In this document: positions 37,650 to 51,934 of the stretch, piece after piece
How positions within the stretch are numbered: position 1 is the first letter of the stretch
Layout of the letters: the number at the start of each line of letters is the position of its first letter
DNA from: Antennarius striatus
Taxonomy: Eukaryota > Chordata > Actinopteri > Lophiiformes > Antennariidae
Reading direction: 5' to 3'
Assembly (NCBI RefSeq): GCF_040054535.1
Contig: NC_090785.1
Location: forward strand, 18,699,001 to 18,763,000
DNA length: 64,000 bases
Position numbers and translations under genes: made by a program
Notes under the pieces: generated by a model
Told to the model about the DNA's origin: nothing
Databases searched by the model: none
What the model saw: only the letters and a program-made list of their open reading frames with translations

Positions 37650-40600
37650 ATGCCTATTTTACTTTTCCTGCTAGACACGTCTGCCTCTATGAATCAGCGC
37701 ACTTATTTGGGTACGACGTATCTGGACGTTGCTAAAGGCGCGGTTGAGGTCTTTATGAAGGTAAAGAATTATTTTACCCCGACTTTTTCAGCAAGTGTAC
37801 ACCTTTAGAGAGCATAGGGTTCCTTGAGCAAGACTGGTGGAAATTAATACATGTTGTTTTGGTTTTCTTTTTTGACAGCTGCGTGCTCGAGATCCGGCTA
37901 GTAGAGGCGACAGGTACATGCTAGTTACATTCGATGAGCCGCCGTACGGAGTGAAGGTAATTAGCCACTGATGTCATGTTCACACTCGACTACTCGAACG
38001 TATTTTTCTGTCAGAGACACTTTATTGTCCTTTTGGTTTGTAGTCAGTATCGGGTAGGATTTTTTTTCTGCTCCAAATATCCGCAGACCCGGAGAATCAT
38101 AGCCTCCGACACGTCCAGCAGACATTTTGCTTTTGTGTTGAGAAAAGTCTCAGGCGTTGAGATGGAGGCGGAGAGATTTACGATCACCGATGATGTCAGT
38201 CTTTTTTTTGAAAGTGTAATAAATTCATTGGTCAACACGCCTGCCACTCACTTTGGACCCCTCCCACCCCATCATTCACGCACAGCCATTGGCCAAACCA
38301 GACTGAAAGTTGATGAACCCCCTTCATCACAGTTAGAATGCGGGTTCTGTAGAAGAAAATAAGAACAATTAATAATTGTTTATCCTTCCGCCGTTCCGAG
38401 CATCACGGGCCAGGAAATAGACCCGTTTTCAAGACACAACAGACAACCTGTGAAGCACTCCAATCATGTCAGTGGTTTCAAGTCTGCAAAACTGTCCACA
38501 TTAATGTATTTTATGAGCTAGCCCACATTTCTCACTGAGGTTTTCATGCCCAATAAATGCAGCCCCTAGTGCTCATTATCCCCATAAGTCCATGATCTAC
38601 TCCAGTATGTGGCGTAGATTTAGAAATACAGTATGTTGGTTTTAACTTAGAGTAAAAACAATATTCAACTCCTCCCAACACAATCTCTCTCAATCCCTTG
38701 TTATCAGTGCTGCAGGACCCATTGAGCAGTTTGCTTTCCTTATAAACTTTTGGATGATATATTTACTAGTTACAGCGTAGTTTAGTTTCAGTAATTAGAT
38801 TTTTAAATGAGGGAATTCACATCAGTGTCAGATGATCAGGCTCTATATTTGATATGCTTTGAGTTAACTTTTCTGCAACTTTGTGGGTCATTTTTATTGT
38901 GTAATCCTGTTACTGCAGTGGTCTGTGTGTGTAATATTAGTCTCATGACAACATGTCACGGGTGGATCATGACAATCATGTCCCTTTCATATTTGTCTCA
39001 GTCATTGACCTTGATGTGCTGCAGGTCAGATTATTCATGCATCCAGATGAAACATTAATATGACATCATAGACAAATAATCCAGCTTCTTATTCTGTGCT
39101 GATATCTGAAGGGCTTTCCCCTCCTTGTTCACTCTGTCCTCACCTCCTCTTCCGCCTGCTTCCTCTGCCTCTGTTGCCTTCTGCTTTGTTATTTCTGCCT
39201 GCTGTGTGTGTTGAGGATGATGATCAGAAAGACAAGGGTACGCAGGATGGGTCTGCTGTGATCACGGAGATACAGATTAATAAATTGTTAATGTAGAGGG
39301 AGAGAAAGGAGGTTGTCACAGAAAAAATGGAGTGTGAATTATTGAACGCAAGCTAAGTCTTACATTTCTACTGAGCTGAGTCTGCATTATTGTTTATCTA
39401 TCCACACCTCTTATAATTGCGTTTCCGTATTAAGTGTTGCTTTGAGATGCTGCTTGTATGTTCAATATTTACTGACTGTTCTTCACACAACACTTGAAAT
39501 AAACTCATCTGGAGACACATGTTGATCAGGTTTGATCTGTTTTCCACCTGTCTGTGTTTCTATTGGTAGAGGAAGTGGTAAACTCTCAGCTCATCCATAG
39601 ATTAAGTTTGGAGCTGCATCAGTAAAGTACACTTGTCCACTGGAGAGACATCCGGGGGCGTTTACACAGCCACACCATCTCTATGGGGCATCCCTGTCAG
39701 GAGAGCACAGGCTGCTATGAGACGTGTATTTTTGGATGTTTGTTATGAGTGAAATGAGACTCTTCATTAAACATCACCATCCAACTCAAAGGAGGATCTG
39801 CGTTTCAGCAACATTATCCTCTATTACCAGAGATTTATTTTCAGCATCGTGTGATGCTGCACAGAATCAGGTGATGGCTCAGATCGAAGCTGCTTTTATC
39901 AAAGGTGACAAGAATCAGGTCGTGGCTGTCAGTAAGCATCTCATATAGTTGTTGTTTTTTACAGCTGCCTAGTATGGGTGTCTGTTGGAATGAATTGACT
40001 TTGTTTTGTGACTGTCAGCCTTACGCTGTGACTCCAGGCCTCCCCTGCTGTCCCTGTTTGTCTGCAGGCCGGGTGGAAGGAGAATCATGCCACCTTCATG
40101 TGTGAGCTGAAGAACCTGCAGGCGTCTGGGCTGACGACTTTAGGCCACGCTCTACGCACAGCCTTCGACCTGCTTAACCTCAACCGCCTCGTCTCCGGCA
40201 TCGACAACTATGGACAGGTATTTAAAGCTGGTGTCCTGCTCTGCATTAACCTCTGGCAGAGGTCACACCTGTTGTTATAGGAAGGAAGTGGTGACACAAA
40301 GATTTCAGTTATAGTATTTGAAAGGTTTAGCAGTGATTTCAATGAGAGCTGAAATTAACAGTTTTGAATTTTTAATTCATTATAGCGAGTGATTCTTGGT
40401 CAAATGAGAGTAATTTCCAGGCATTTTGTATTTCAGGAACTAATTCCCTGAAATAATTTTCAAGAAATTGAGACATATTAAGTAAAATTTTTAAGTTTAA
40501 TTTAAAAGAAATAATTTTTAAAAAAGTAAAATAATTGATAAAATAATGAATAGATAAATCAAAAATGATGCCAAAATGCAATGTTATGTAAAGAATTTGA

Positions 40601-41402
40601 AGAATTTGCTGATAATGATTAATTCATTCACTTAAGATGAATGATTTCTTTTAACAACTCACTGGACACCTTTAATTATGTTGTTCTAATTAGACTGAAG
40701 TATAGAATGTTTAAAATCAGCTGCTTTCAAGCCCAGACAATGTCTAATAAAATGACAGAAGTGAAGAAACTTACGTACCCAAGAGAAAATCATGCTAAGG
40801 CTGCTTTTTAACTCTGTACAACATGAGTGTTTCACAACAGAGTAAATCAAGGCCTTCTTGATATTGGCAGCCCACGCAATCTACTGTATATAGACATTAC
40901 CTGGATGAATGTAAGATTTGATGATAGTTGTGAAAAAGCTTTCAGATGGCGTTCATTTATTTAAATGGAAACTAAGAAGACACGACTGACTTCTGATTGC
41001 AGCTCGCTGTCTCTCAGTGCTGTCATCCGCTATTCTGCTTGGAGGCAGATGTAAATTCCTCCAGCGATGTTACGGGGTGTTTGCGTTGTTCCTGCCTGTT
41101 TGAATTAGACCAGCTGACTCCTACTGCACACACACTCTGTCCTGAACAAGGACACGCTGCAGATTACAGCTACCAGATTCTAACATTATAAAAGTATCCA
41201 GGCTGTGTGGTAGAGTTTAAGTCCAACAGAACTCCAAACTGTGTACCTGTACTCTAAACAGGATTTCTCTCTGAGACGCAGACCCCCAAACAAAGTTATT
41301 GTTCAGAAACAGAATGATCAGAAGTTATTGTCCCCCAACAACTTGTTCTTTTAGCGCGATGCAATGTAGATGCCTACGGCTCTGCCATCCCCATTATTAT
41401 TA

Positions 41403-41446
<44 letters not shown>

Positions 41447-43250
41447 AACAACCAGGGTCACTCTGTTCTGAACTGGTTTGTTTCTCTCTCAGGGTCGTAA
41501 CCCCTTCTTCCTTGAGCCATCGGTGATCATCACCATCACTGATGGGAACAAGCTGACATACAGCTCCGGGGTGCCAGATGAGGTGAGAACACAGACACGT
41601 GCAGTCGTGCTGATGTGGTCTGTGTAGACTTTGTTCATTGTGGTTCTCTCCTGACTGCCCATCTTCCAGCTGCACTTGCCCCTGAACTCCCCCCTGGCGG
41701 GCAGCGAGCTGACCAAAGAGCCCTTCCGTTGGGACCAGCGTCTGTTTGCGTTGGTGCTGAGGCTGCCAGGAGCTGCCGCGCCAGACAACGAGCAGCTGGG
41801 CAGCGTCCCCACAGACGAGTCCTCCATCACACAGATGTGTGAAGTCACCGGAGGTCAGTACTGTAAATACATAAATATATCTGTACTGACATCTGTACTC
41901 CTTCTTATTTGTGGTTCCTAACCCTCATAATTGGTTCAGTCGTGTACGATAGTCGTGCCTCCTGTTTCCAGGGCGATCGTATTGTGTTCGGACACAGAGG
42001 ATGCTGAACCAATGCCTCGAGTCTCTGGTCCAGAAGGTTCAGAGTGGTGTCGTGATTAATTTTGAGAAGACGGGCCCAGATCCACCTTCCATTGGGGAAG
42101 GTGAGTTTTTGGAAGGGATCCGCCTAGTGGGTAGAAATCCTGTTTTCAGAATAGTTTGCATTCGTAAATTCATGGTGTAAATGTTCAGCAGTGCTTCTCC
42201 CATTCATGGTTTGCATTGAATGTGGTTCATTCTGGATGGCGTTCTACCCGCTGAGGTACCTCTTTTCTTTTCCAGACAACCCCTTGGAGCCGAGTCGTCC
42301 TGTTTCATCCTTCAGCCAACAGCCGTGGCACAGCTGCCACAAACTCATCTACGTCAGACCAAATCCAAAGACGGGGGTTCCTGTGGGGCACTGGCCCATC
42401 CCGGAGTCCTTCTGGCCGGACCAGAACTCTCCTACTCTGGTGAGGAGAGGGAACGCCTGTCAGTCTGCAGGTCACCTCTGAATAAGTTTTGTTTGTTTTA
42501 CGTCCTTCATGAATCTACCTTTCCTCCTCCTCTTCCTCCCCCCAGCCGCCCCGCTCTGCACACCCCGTGGTGCGTTTCTCTTGTGTCGACTGTGAGCCCA
42601 TGGTTATCGACAAGCTCCCATTTGACAAGTACGAACTGGAGCCATCGCCACTCACCCAGTACATTTTGGAAAGAAAGTCTCCACACATGTGCTGGCAGGT
42701 ATGTTAGATATTCACACACCCTTCAGAATTGTTTGCTTGTTTTTAGTGTCGCCTCTGTTGCCTCGGGGGCTTTTCTGAAAACCAGAAATAAAGAAGCTGC
42801 TTGTTTTGTTGAAAACACTTTCACATTTGTTTGTTGTTTTTTAGGGTGAATTAGTTATGATTTTCATTTCGTGTTTACTGGGCATTCATCTACAAAGGTT
42901 TCCTGAAGTTTAACTTTGAGACTCGGAAATGAAGGTGATATTGACTTTTTAATTTGGCAGGTGTTTGTCAGCAGCAGCGCAAAGCAAAACGACCTGGGGC
43001 AGCCGTTTGGCTACCTGAAAGCCAGCACCACGCTCACCTGTGTCAACCTGTTTGTCATGCCTTACAACTACCCCGTTGTTCTACCCCTGCTTGGTGAGAC
43101 ATGCACAACTCACGGGGTTGTCAGTCTGAGCTGATGCCAAAGTTATCTTTCCTGTGGTTTGTCCCCACAGCTGTCACAAGACGTGAACATAATCATAAGT
43201 AATATGAATATTTACAGCAATTTAAATAAGAGGTGATCTTATAATACAAC

Positions 43251-43303
<53 letters not shown>

Positions 43304-46300
43304 GCAGGCAGAGGAGATGCAGATAGTTCAGTGATTCCTTTTCTTCTCTTTCAGATGATTTATTTAAAGTGCACAAACTCAAACCAAACCTGAAGTGGCG
43401 GCAGGCCTTTGAGATGTACCTGAAGACAATGCCTCCATACTTCCTCATGGTAAACCAACACTTTGTCTCACCTGGATTTATGTTGGGTTTTTTTGCCACA
43501 TAACTGAGGTCATCTGTTTCTGCTTGTTTTCTCCTGACAGCCCTTAAAGAAGGCACTGAGGATGATGGGAGCGCCTAACCTCATTGCTGACACCCTGGAC
43601 TGTGGCCTGAGCTACAGCGTTATCTCCTACCTGAAGAAGCTCAGCCAGCAGGTAAAGGTTTCCATGGAAACTCCAAAATACACAAGACAGCAACTCAAAC
43701 AATGAAGCTTAGAGTTTTAAAATGGTTCCGGTGGCGCTAGAAAAGTTTAGTCAGTCAGATGAGGAACTGACAAACTATATTTGTATAAATCTGTGGGTCT
43801 TTGCTTTAAAGACAAAAGTAATATAAAATCATCCCCATGAAGAAAACACATTTCGTGTGGTCAAGAAGTCGTAGAAGATGGATTATACTTATATGTATAA
43901 CACATGTATGAAACAATAAATCATTTGTAAAAGGGCTCAGAGGAGTTACAGCAGTAGGATGAATGGTTTGGTGGGTCTATACGCTCCATCTTTTTGACGC
44001 ATGCAGACCAGACGGTTGTAAAATGCTGCATTTCTCTCGCTGTTTTCCACATGAAGGCAAAGATGGAATCAGATCGTCTGATCGTGTCTGTGGGGAAGAA
44101 GGCTCCCCAGGAAACCGGTATAAAGGTGAAGAACCACTCCAGCTTGCTCTCTCTAGCCCACCGGCGGGACTTCAAGGAGCTGCTGCAGGGGATCACTGGG
44201 GAGGGGCCCCTTCGCCTGGCGGACATCAATCTGAAAGAGTTTGCTGGTTTCCAGATCGCCCTGCTCACCAAGGTAGTTTAAGACAGAACATTAAAGAAAA
44301 GCTGAACAGCTGAATGGTGTCCTTTCTTTGACACAATGATGTGTCCACAGGAAGTAAAACCTCAAGCTTATAGAAATGCCTACGACATCCCGCGACGGAA
44401 CCTTCTCGACCAACTCACCCGGATGCGCTCCAATTTACTACGGACCTCACAAAAACTGATCCGAGGTCAAGACGAAGGTATGAGATCCTTCAGTTTGTAG
44501 TGCAATAATAAATCAAAAATTGTACAGGGATATACAAAAAGACAAAAGTAATGAAGTTCAGATGAACTTTTAGTTGAGATAAACCATCAGATGAGTCTAG
44601 AATTAAAAAGTGTTAAACTTGCATTCATAAAACTGGCAAAAGTAAAAACTGGTAAAGTAAAATTTTGTTTTATGTGACAGGCTGAGGCCAAAGAGACACA
44701 ACATGAAACCTGGTCCCTACAGTTTTATGTAGTCTGGATGTTGTCTTGTAACGACACACCACCACCTGAAGAACGACACTCAAATGCACCAAACAAAACA
44801 CTAAAAAGAAGACAATGAGAGAGGGAAGAGTCACAGACGTGCCACACGCCTCCAGTGGGTCACGAGCTACGACTCAGGGGGATAGCGTCTCTGAGTTTTA
44901 GTAAATTTTATTCAGAGTAAATTAGCCTCATTATCTATGGGTAATAACTACCTCATCATAAAGAGCCTGTGTCATCCAACACCACAGCTTTAGGCTCCCT
45001 GAGCCAGAAACTGAATGTCATAAAGGCTCCTTTTTTGGCTCACATCAGGCTCTGCTGCAACAAAGTTAGTCCACTTTATAGTTTTCATAGATTGGATCCA
45101 AAGATTTAAATTAACGCCAGACTGAGTTTAATGTCCAGGAGTCCACATTTATTAGAAACAGATTGACTTTTTCATATGTGGCAGAATATTTTTTTGGGTC
45201 TCTATTTGTTGGCCTTCAGCCTTTTAACAGCAACGGCTGTAATTGCAGGTTGAGCTGTTTGCTGTAGAGTTTGTTCCACACAAAGAGAAACACACACTTG
45301 CAGCATAAAAAGGTGGTCCACCAGCAAAATAACAACACCGTAAATTACAATTATACAGCGTCAATAACAAAAAAATCTCTTCAGCTGTTAAAGTTTCCTG
45401 CTCAGTTTCCAGACCTTAATCCTGCAGCAGTGACTGTGTTTGTTTCCCTCCTTCCTCCTGCTGCCTGTTCTGGACTCACCCCCTCATCTTCCCCGTAGCT
45501 CAGGAAAACAAACGTGAACTGAGAGGCTGCAGACTTTATTCATGCATTTTGTACATTAAGGGCTCATTCTTTTCTTACCGCTCCTCTGGGTCCACAAACT
45601 CACTGCAGGGAAAAACAGACTTTCAAAGGTCAGCATTCATCTGTACCTCAGTAGTCAGGAACTAATCAGATTCAGTGGTTGCTGTTGCTCGCTGATCAGC
45701 ACACAAACGCTGTCCTGTCTTTTAGAAGTGGTACTGCTGCGCCTAAACACAACTATAGGAAAATATTTAAAACAAAATGTAGAGCGAACACAACGCAGAA
45801 TCTATCAAATAGTGACATCGTGTTTATTGTCTGTGACAGTATTTGTTGTGTTTGTCAGACTATCTTCACAGCATCCCTGTGGCTCAGATGGGAAATTATC
45901 AAGAGTACCTCAAAATGATGCCGTCTCCCCTGAGAGAGATCGACCCGGACCAGCCTAAACGCCTGCACACGTTTGGGAACCCGTTCAAGCAGGATAAGAA
46001 GGTAGAGACGCATCAACACAAACCATTGTTGGTGTGTTGGACCACACAGAACGCGGCGGCTCCATCCATTCTCTGTACTGTCATGTGTTTGAACCAGGGG
46101 ATGATGATCGACGAGGCAGACGAGTTCGTCGCGGGCCCTCAGAATAAGAAAAGAGGAAATTCCGGTGATCCAAACTCGGGTACGACGATGAAGAGAAGAC
46201 GTAGTATGTCCCCGTTGCTGAGGCGACCACAGACCCCACCGGCGAGCACCAACCATGTGATGGTGGGAAAGAGCCCAGGAGGCGTTCAAGGACAGCAGAA

Positions 46301-47189
46301 CCTCCTGAAATCCGTCCCACAGCACAAAGGTTAGATTATTTAGCCGTATCTTAACATAACTGTTAAAATAACTTAAAGGAACTGATTGGGGAACATGCAC
46401 AGAAGGAAACTGACTTCATCGTTTCACACAGGAGTAGACGGCAACAGCATGATGGTAGCTGAGAGTAACGGTGACGGGATTCTCAGGCCTGAGTCGGATG
46501 ACATGTGGCCGTCTGAGCTGGACTCTGTCGCAGGAAACCCGTCCTTACTGGGCTTAGAGGAGAAGCTGGGGCTGGGGGCAGCTGATCGGGGAGACGACTT
46601 CAGCCCGACGGAGGACAGACTGATGGAGGACCTCCTGGACGAGCAGATAGAGGAGGACAAACACAACTGCAAGCGACTGAGTCCACAGAACCAGCTGGAT
46701 GACTCTGAAGGCGTCCCCGCGGTGCTGGAACCCATCTTCATCGCCCCGCTCGACGGCAGCCAGGCTGAGCTGAAGAGCTGCGTCATCAAGGAGGTCCGCA
46801 AACCGGGGCAGAGTGAGTACGAGTCCTCGGGGCGCCCCACGGCATTCCAGCGTGTGTGTACCTGCTGAAGGAAGGGTTTCATCTCTGCCCGTGTTTCCCC
46901 CAGACTACCAGGCCATATTCAGACTGCTGCAGCAGGTGAAGGGGTCGGTCAACGTTCAGAAGTACTTCATCCAGATCGCCATCAAAGAGGCTGTCAGGTG
47001 AGAACCAATGAAAACTCATCCTCTGCAGTGAAAGCAGGGAGCAGGTTTTTTTTAGTCTTCCATCTCCTTCACCTCTCTGACAGGTTCAAGAAGCGGGTGC
47101 TGATCCAGAGGTTGGAGGTGGCCCTCACCGAGGTGGAGGAGAAGCACTCCCCACCGTTAGCGTTTCCCACGGTGTCCCACAGTTCATGA
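37650..47189 (+). CDS. ints6l: Integrator complex subunit 6-like
   Basis: Subunit of the Integrator complex, which cleaves and attenuates nascent Pol II transcripts and recruits PP2A through its INTS6 module; nuclear. Eighteen exons: 37650-37760, 37879-37956, 40068-40217, 41493-41582, 41670-41853, 41972-42100, 42276-42439, 42546-42698, 42961-43093, 43355-43449, 43541-43651, 44057-44272, 44351-44477, 45859-46001, 46098-46329, 46432-46812, 46904-46997, 47084-47189; 898 residues, near the family length. An N-terminal von Willebrand A domain begins at residue 2 and shows the MIDAS motif DTSASM (Asp9, Ser11, Ser13) and ITITDGNKL. Later blocks include PWHSCHKLIYVRPN, VVRFSCVDCEPMVIDKLPFDKY, LNLFVMPYNYP-type sequence, LDDLFKVHKLKPNLKWRQAF and the conserved C-terminal NYQAIFRLLQQVKG with YFIQIAIKEAVRFKKR. 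Synteny with mospd1 and mmgt1 favours ints6l over ints6. Confidence 0.95.
41393..41443. repeat. (ATT)n microsatellite in ints6l intron 3
   Basis: ATT units with one interruption (GTT), ending about 50 bp before exon 4. Confidence 0.95.
43254..43303. repeat. (ATG)n microsatellite in ints6l intron 9
   Basis: About 16 perfect ATG units, ending about 50 bp before exon 10. Confidence 0.97.
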
Positions 47190-47499
47190 TGACGACGGCT
47201 GGACTTCACCAGACATACATCCTGTAGGATTCACCACCAGAGGACTCATCCTCGTTTACAGCAGGGGGGGATACTGCACTGATAGGAAACACTCCCACTG
47301 CCCCTGATCTGTTACACCACACCCTGTCAGAGGAGGAAGTAGAGGAGGAAGAGGAGGAGGAGGGTTCAACTGGAGGAAGGGCCTTCAGGACAAATTCACT
47401 CTGGATTAGTGGAGAGACTTGAAATATAATCCTCTTTATATTGACAGATGCCTTAAACATCCACATGGCTTTTGTCTGTATCGGCACAGTTATTTGGTT

Positions 47500-47538
<39 letters not shown>

Positions 47539-48760
47539 AATACACAGACAGATGATTCATTCCGTGTCATTATTCTTCAATTTTCCTTCAGCTGGTCTGA
47601 AAACTGTAAGACTGACTGTTAGTAATAAACGCTCCACCTTCACACCAGTTTATAGTGAACAGTGAACAGCTGCTCACCCACATCCACTCTGGTTCTACTG
47701 ATCATGTCTTCGTAAACGATCACTGATGCTTATCTTTACCGAACTGATGCCATTAGCTTCTATTTTCAAAGCTGTTCATGCTGTTTGCCGTTGCATTAGA
47801 GGATGAACATTATGCATTTTATACATGAGCAATCACGTAATTTTATATTACAGTCGTTAAAAAAAAAATTGTAATATGCTGCCAATGTTTCTTAAATTCA
47901 ATTCAAAGGTCATGAACGATAAAACTTTAACCATGTTAAAATGTCTATTTTTGACTAAATCAGTCAAAATAAATGAAGGTACTACATCACATTGATGCAA
48001 ATATACCATTATAAATATATGTGTGTGTGTGTATTAAAGGAGAAGGTACCTCAGTGTAAATGATGTGTGTATTGTCATGTCAGTGAACCCCAGATAGTTG
48101 CCGTAGTGATCGAGTCCAGATCAAGTCAGTCACATGTTTTTCAACCCAGTTAACTGGTTAGTTGTTGTCACTGGGCCGGTGTTTCACTAATCTGACTTTG
48201 TGTATTAATAATATGATCTAAAAGTATAAAGATGTTTGGATTGGAAATCGACTCATCATGAAACGTCTTCCACAAGACAGTTGTGTTTACTGATTTATTG
48301 ACGAGCGTCATTCAGCCGTTTCCTGTCATTACAGCAATACAAGTCCTGAGAATGCAGCCATCAGATTTATTCCTTAGACCCAGAGTCCCGTAGTTCTTCC
48401 TCTACAAACACTCAATTCATTCTCAGAATCAACTTAATTCTGAAGAATGTCTACGTCTGTCCGGCTGAGACAACGATTAGCAGTTGTTGAACTCTTATCA
48501 GCTGGTTCTCTGCACTCTGCTGCTGTTACATGAACCCATGTGAGCACTCCCTTGTTTTCCATGTTTTTATGACGGATGTACACTACTTTCTAATGTTCAT
48601 AAGGAATAGAGATTATTTTTGTCAATTTGTTTATTTCAGAGTACAAAAGATATTTTGAATTCTTTAAAACCAATTTTGTATGCTGTTAAATACAAATATG
48701 AAATAGAAAGTTTTATTAACTTACTCCTTTTTAAATAAATCAAAAATAAACATTTCGTTG
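47190..48760 (+). other. Probable ints6l 3' UTR
   Basis: Unspliced sequence after the stop. It includes a (CA)n run at 47505-47536 and ends near overlapping AATAAA signals at about 48735-48750. Confidence 0.5.
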
Positions 48761-48769
48761 TGTGGTGTA

Positions 48770-49410
48770 TTTTGTGTCTGCATGAAAGTGATGTTACAAA
48801 ACCTCAACACGTGCACAAGTGTTGTTTCCTGTCTTTTCAGGACAGTTATTGAATTTTTATGTTGATAAAGAAGAAAGTTTGCTATATAACGTAAATCGTG
48901 TCAGATCTGTTTGTCATCCTGAACTTTATCTTGGTACATTCAGTGAGTTGCTCACCCACAGGATGTAAAACATCTAACCAGAAAAAGTCGGTTGATAATG
49001 TCAGTTTTAAGACATTCAGTAAATCCATGGTGATCAATACATTCAGCAGAAATCGTCTGAATTAGTTTCATTTATGATTAGTCTCTATTAAGTTTCAATG
49101 CCACAGCAACAGTAGCTAAACCTGAACATGCAGGTTAAAGCTTCTGCTGCCCCCTATAGGCCGATATGAGAACTTCATCTGCTGGAAATCTGAAGCAGCG
49201 CAGCAGTGACGTCACACAGGTAGGTCTCATCGGGTAAACCTCATTTTTATGACAACTATAAGACTTTCGTCTCCCACAAAGGGCTGAGAAGGACTGAGAG
49301 GACTATCAGTACGCCTACATTCACACCAGGGATCTGGTCCCTCTTGCTAAAAGCAGTATTCTAGAGTCTGAACATAGGATTAAAAAAAATACATGCAGAC
49401 ACCTTGTAAA
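48770..49410. other. Gap between convergent ints6l and mmgt1
   Basis: No gene or named repeat seen. Confidence 0.4.
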
Positions 49411-49422
49411 ATCAATATGCAT

Positions 49423-49428
49423 TTTATT
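49423..49428 (-). terminator. Poly(A) signal of mmgt1
   Basis: AATAAA on the minus strand about 650 bp past the mmgt1 stop codon; 49410-50077 is the likely 3' UTR. Confidence 0.5.
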
Positions 49429-50077
49429 AAATTAAAAACTTTACGAATCTTAACAAAATGTCAAATGAAGGAAAAATAAACTTCACCCAAACTAATGTAC
49501 CATTTCTTCCCGTTTCAACTTGTGTTCACAGTATCTGAACGGCTGCCTTGTGATTTCTGTTCTCACATCTCTCCTTCCATTGACTTCATGTCATGCAAAA
49601 CTCTTTAGTTCATACAAGATGTAGAAATTAACTTCTGTGCTTCTGGGAAATCATAAAAACAAGAAGTCCTAAATTCATGAATGAAAATGTGTTTCAGCTG
49701 ACAGAATCTTGACCCGATAGCTGCTGAAGACTGACGTGTTGAAGTGAAACTAATCCATTAGACTTCATTATGTCCCTCATATAAAAGACACGGATGGGAG
49801 TATCTCAAACCATTTCAGAAAGGGCAAGAAAAATGTGGATGTGTATCTTAAGACTCTGAATCTGTTACATGATCTATATACAAACAAATTTGCTTGAAAT
49901 ATTGAAGGGTTGGCACAGTCAGTGTTGAATATGGTGGAACCCACTTCTAAGGAGATGCCTTAATGGACAGCATATTAGTTTATTTACAAATACAAAGTAG
50001 AGGAAGATGAATTCTCACTTTGTCCCCTCCGTCTAACAGAAACATATCTGATTATGTTACAGGCAGGGAGACCAGTC

Positions 50078-51934
50078 TCAGTGCAAATGCTCCAGTTTGC
50101 GTAGCCTTATGGGATTGGGAAGAGCTTGCTGGTTGTATGCAGAGGAAGGTTCCTCCTCTGGGGAGTGGAATAGCACACGACCACGGTGGTTGAAGAGGTA
50201 AAAGGATGGGTGGTTCCTCAGTGTATCAAACGTTCTGGAAAAACAAGGATAAAGACATACTGTAGCTGACATTTCACATTCTCAACATAGTCCTGAAGAA
50301 AGTGACTGCTTTCACACAGTGACATCTCACACATACGGTTTGGAACAATGAGAATTAATTCTACAAGACAGGTGCTAGTGGTTTTTTTAATTGTCACTTA
50401 CTTGACGCTTAACAAATGTATAAAATAAAAATACGTTAGAATAATCTAATTCCCAGTGCCAGGATCATGTTGTAATAACCTGCTGTGTTTGGGGCACTTG
50501 AAACACAGAATCTGTTAATAATCAGGAGCTATAAAAATATATATAAACCAATGTTCAGATTGAGCATGAGCACAATATTTTAGATACTATATATCCAGCA
50601 TCAAGGACCTTTTTTTAATTACCTGATAAACAATTTTCTTGTTTTACAAGATTACAAACTGAATTTTGTCAATTGCAATCATTCTCCCCAAATCCTGGGA
50701 ATTTTAGTATTTCTGCTGATATTGTGATAAAGGTTCACTTTTTCATTCTAATTTCTACACAATGTGTTTGAGTCAATCTATTGTGTCTCATGCTGAACAG
50801 ACAGATGTACGAGTCTTCCGTGGAAATCGTGCCATCATCTCTCGTCATTATGCAGCTATTCATCTTATACTGCACACACTGGTAAGCAGCTGCTAAATCG
50901 TTCTTTTCCCTGAATCTGAATGTTGCTCATGAACTCTACAGTTAAACCATGCATGTGTAATATTTGTAGATTTCCTATTGTTATACTGTTGTTAGAATAA
51001 GTTATTTAATACTCTATAACATTATCGATCTTTTATGGCTCATGTTTGGTTCAATATACTTGTTAAAGATGTCCACGGTGTGTAAGATAACAGGAGGCAA
51101 GGCATTTGGTTCTCATGATACTCTGGCCACAAAAGCAACTCTGGGGGAGTTGCTTTTATGTACTGTTAGAATACAGATGATTTATGACATTACTTCCAAC
51201 GTGGCTGAAGAGAAAATAATTATCAATAGAGTAAGAGTGAGCAGAATAACCCAGCTTACTTATTTTTGAGCTCAGAGGAGGCGTCCATGTCTCTGAACTC
51301 CCCTGCAATGTGCACAATGCCGTAACAGGTCATCACAAACGATAACAGGGTCTGTAAAACAATCTGAAAAATAAAGCCAAACACCAATGGTGAGAATAAT
51401 ATTAGCAGGTCTTAGGGGGTTGTTGTCAAAATAATGAACATTAAAAATGACAGTAATGTCCTGAATGTTACTCACATCAATTGGTAGCGTCTCGTTTTCC
51501 TTCTCTGTGAGCCGCATATATGACCGATCTGGAAGGAGAAATTCGTTTTAGCAACTCGTTTTCAAACAACTGAATATGAATTCCCTGTGTGTTGTGGAGT
51601 TGAAGTCAGCTAAGCTGCAAAAATGCACGAATCTGCATTTGACCATCTTTAAAACGCATTCCATTCAACGCAACATTTAAACCTACGAATGAGTCTGAAA
51701 GGGCGAAGCTAAGCTAGCTCCTGGTTAGCATGATGCTAGCCAGAAAGGCAAGGCCCAACTCCGTGTATTACTAACCTACTTCGTGATAAACACATTATGT
51801 TGAGATTAAAAAAACAGTGAAGGGTGTTTTTGTCAGTCCCCGAAATTACACTCACGCTGTGCCGCCGAAAACGCCGCATGGGCTAAAGCAAAAAGTCCTA
51901 CGCCGACAACTCCTTTCCAGAACGACGACGCCAT
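50078..51934 (-). CDS. mmgt1: Membrane magnesium transporter 1 / ER membrane complex subunit 5
   Basis: EMC5, a core membrane subunit of the ER membrane complex that inserts tail-anchored and multipass proteins; also reported as a Mg2+ transporter in ER and Golgi. Four exons, 5' to 3': 51934-51856, 51528-51476, 51363-51260, 50234-50078; 130 residues (human 131). Seen: [20 protein letters not shown] (first membrane helix, about 5-23), [19 protein letters not shown], then [20 protein letters not shown] (second helix, about 45-64), [36 protein letters not shown], and a basic Leu-rich end LRKLEHLH. Exon phases agree throughout. Its start codon lies only 374 bp from that of pfdn6 on the other strand. 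Confidence 0.97.

Noticed and set aside
37976-38362. 128-codon plus-strand open frame in ints6l intron 2
   Set aside because: No domain recognised, no matching block in INTS6-family proteins, and the exons on either side (37956 and 40068) already join in frame.
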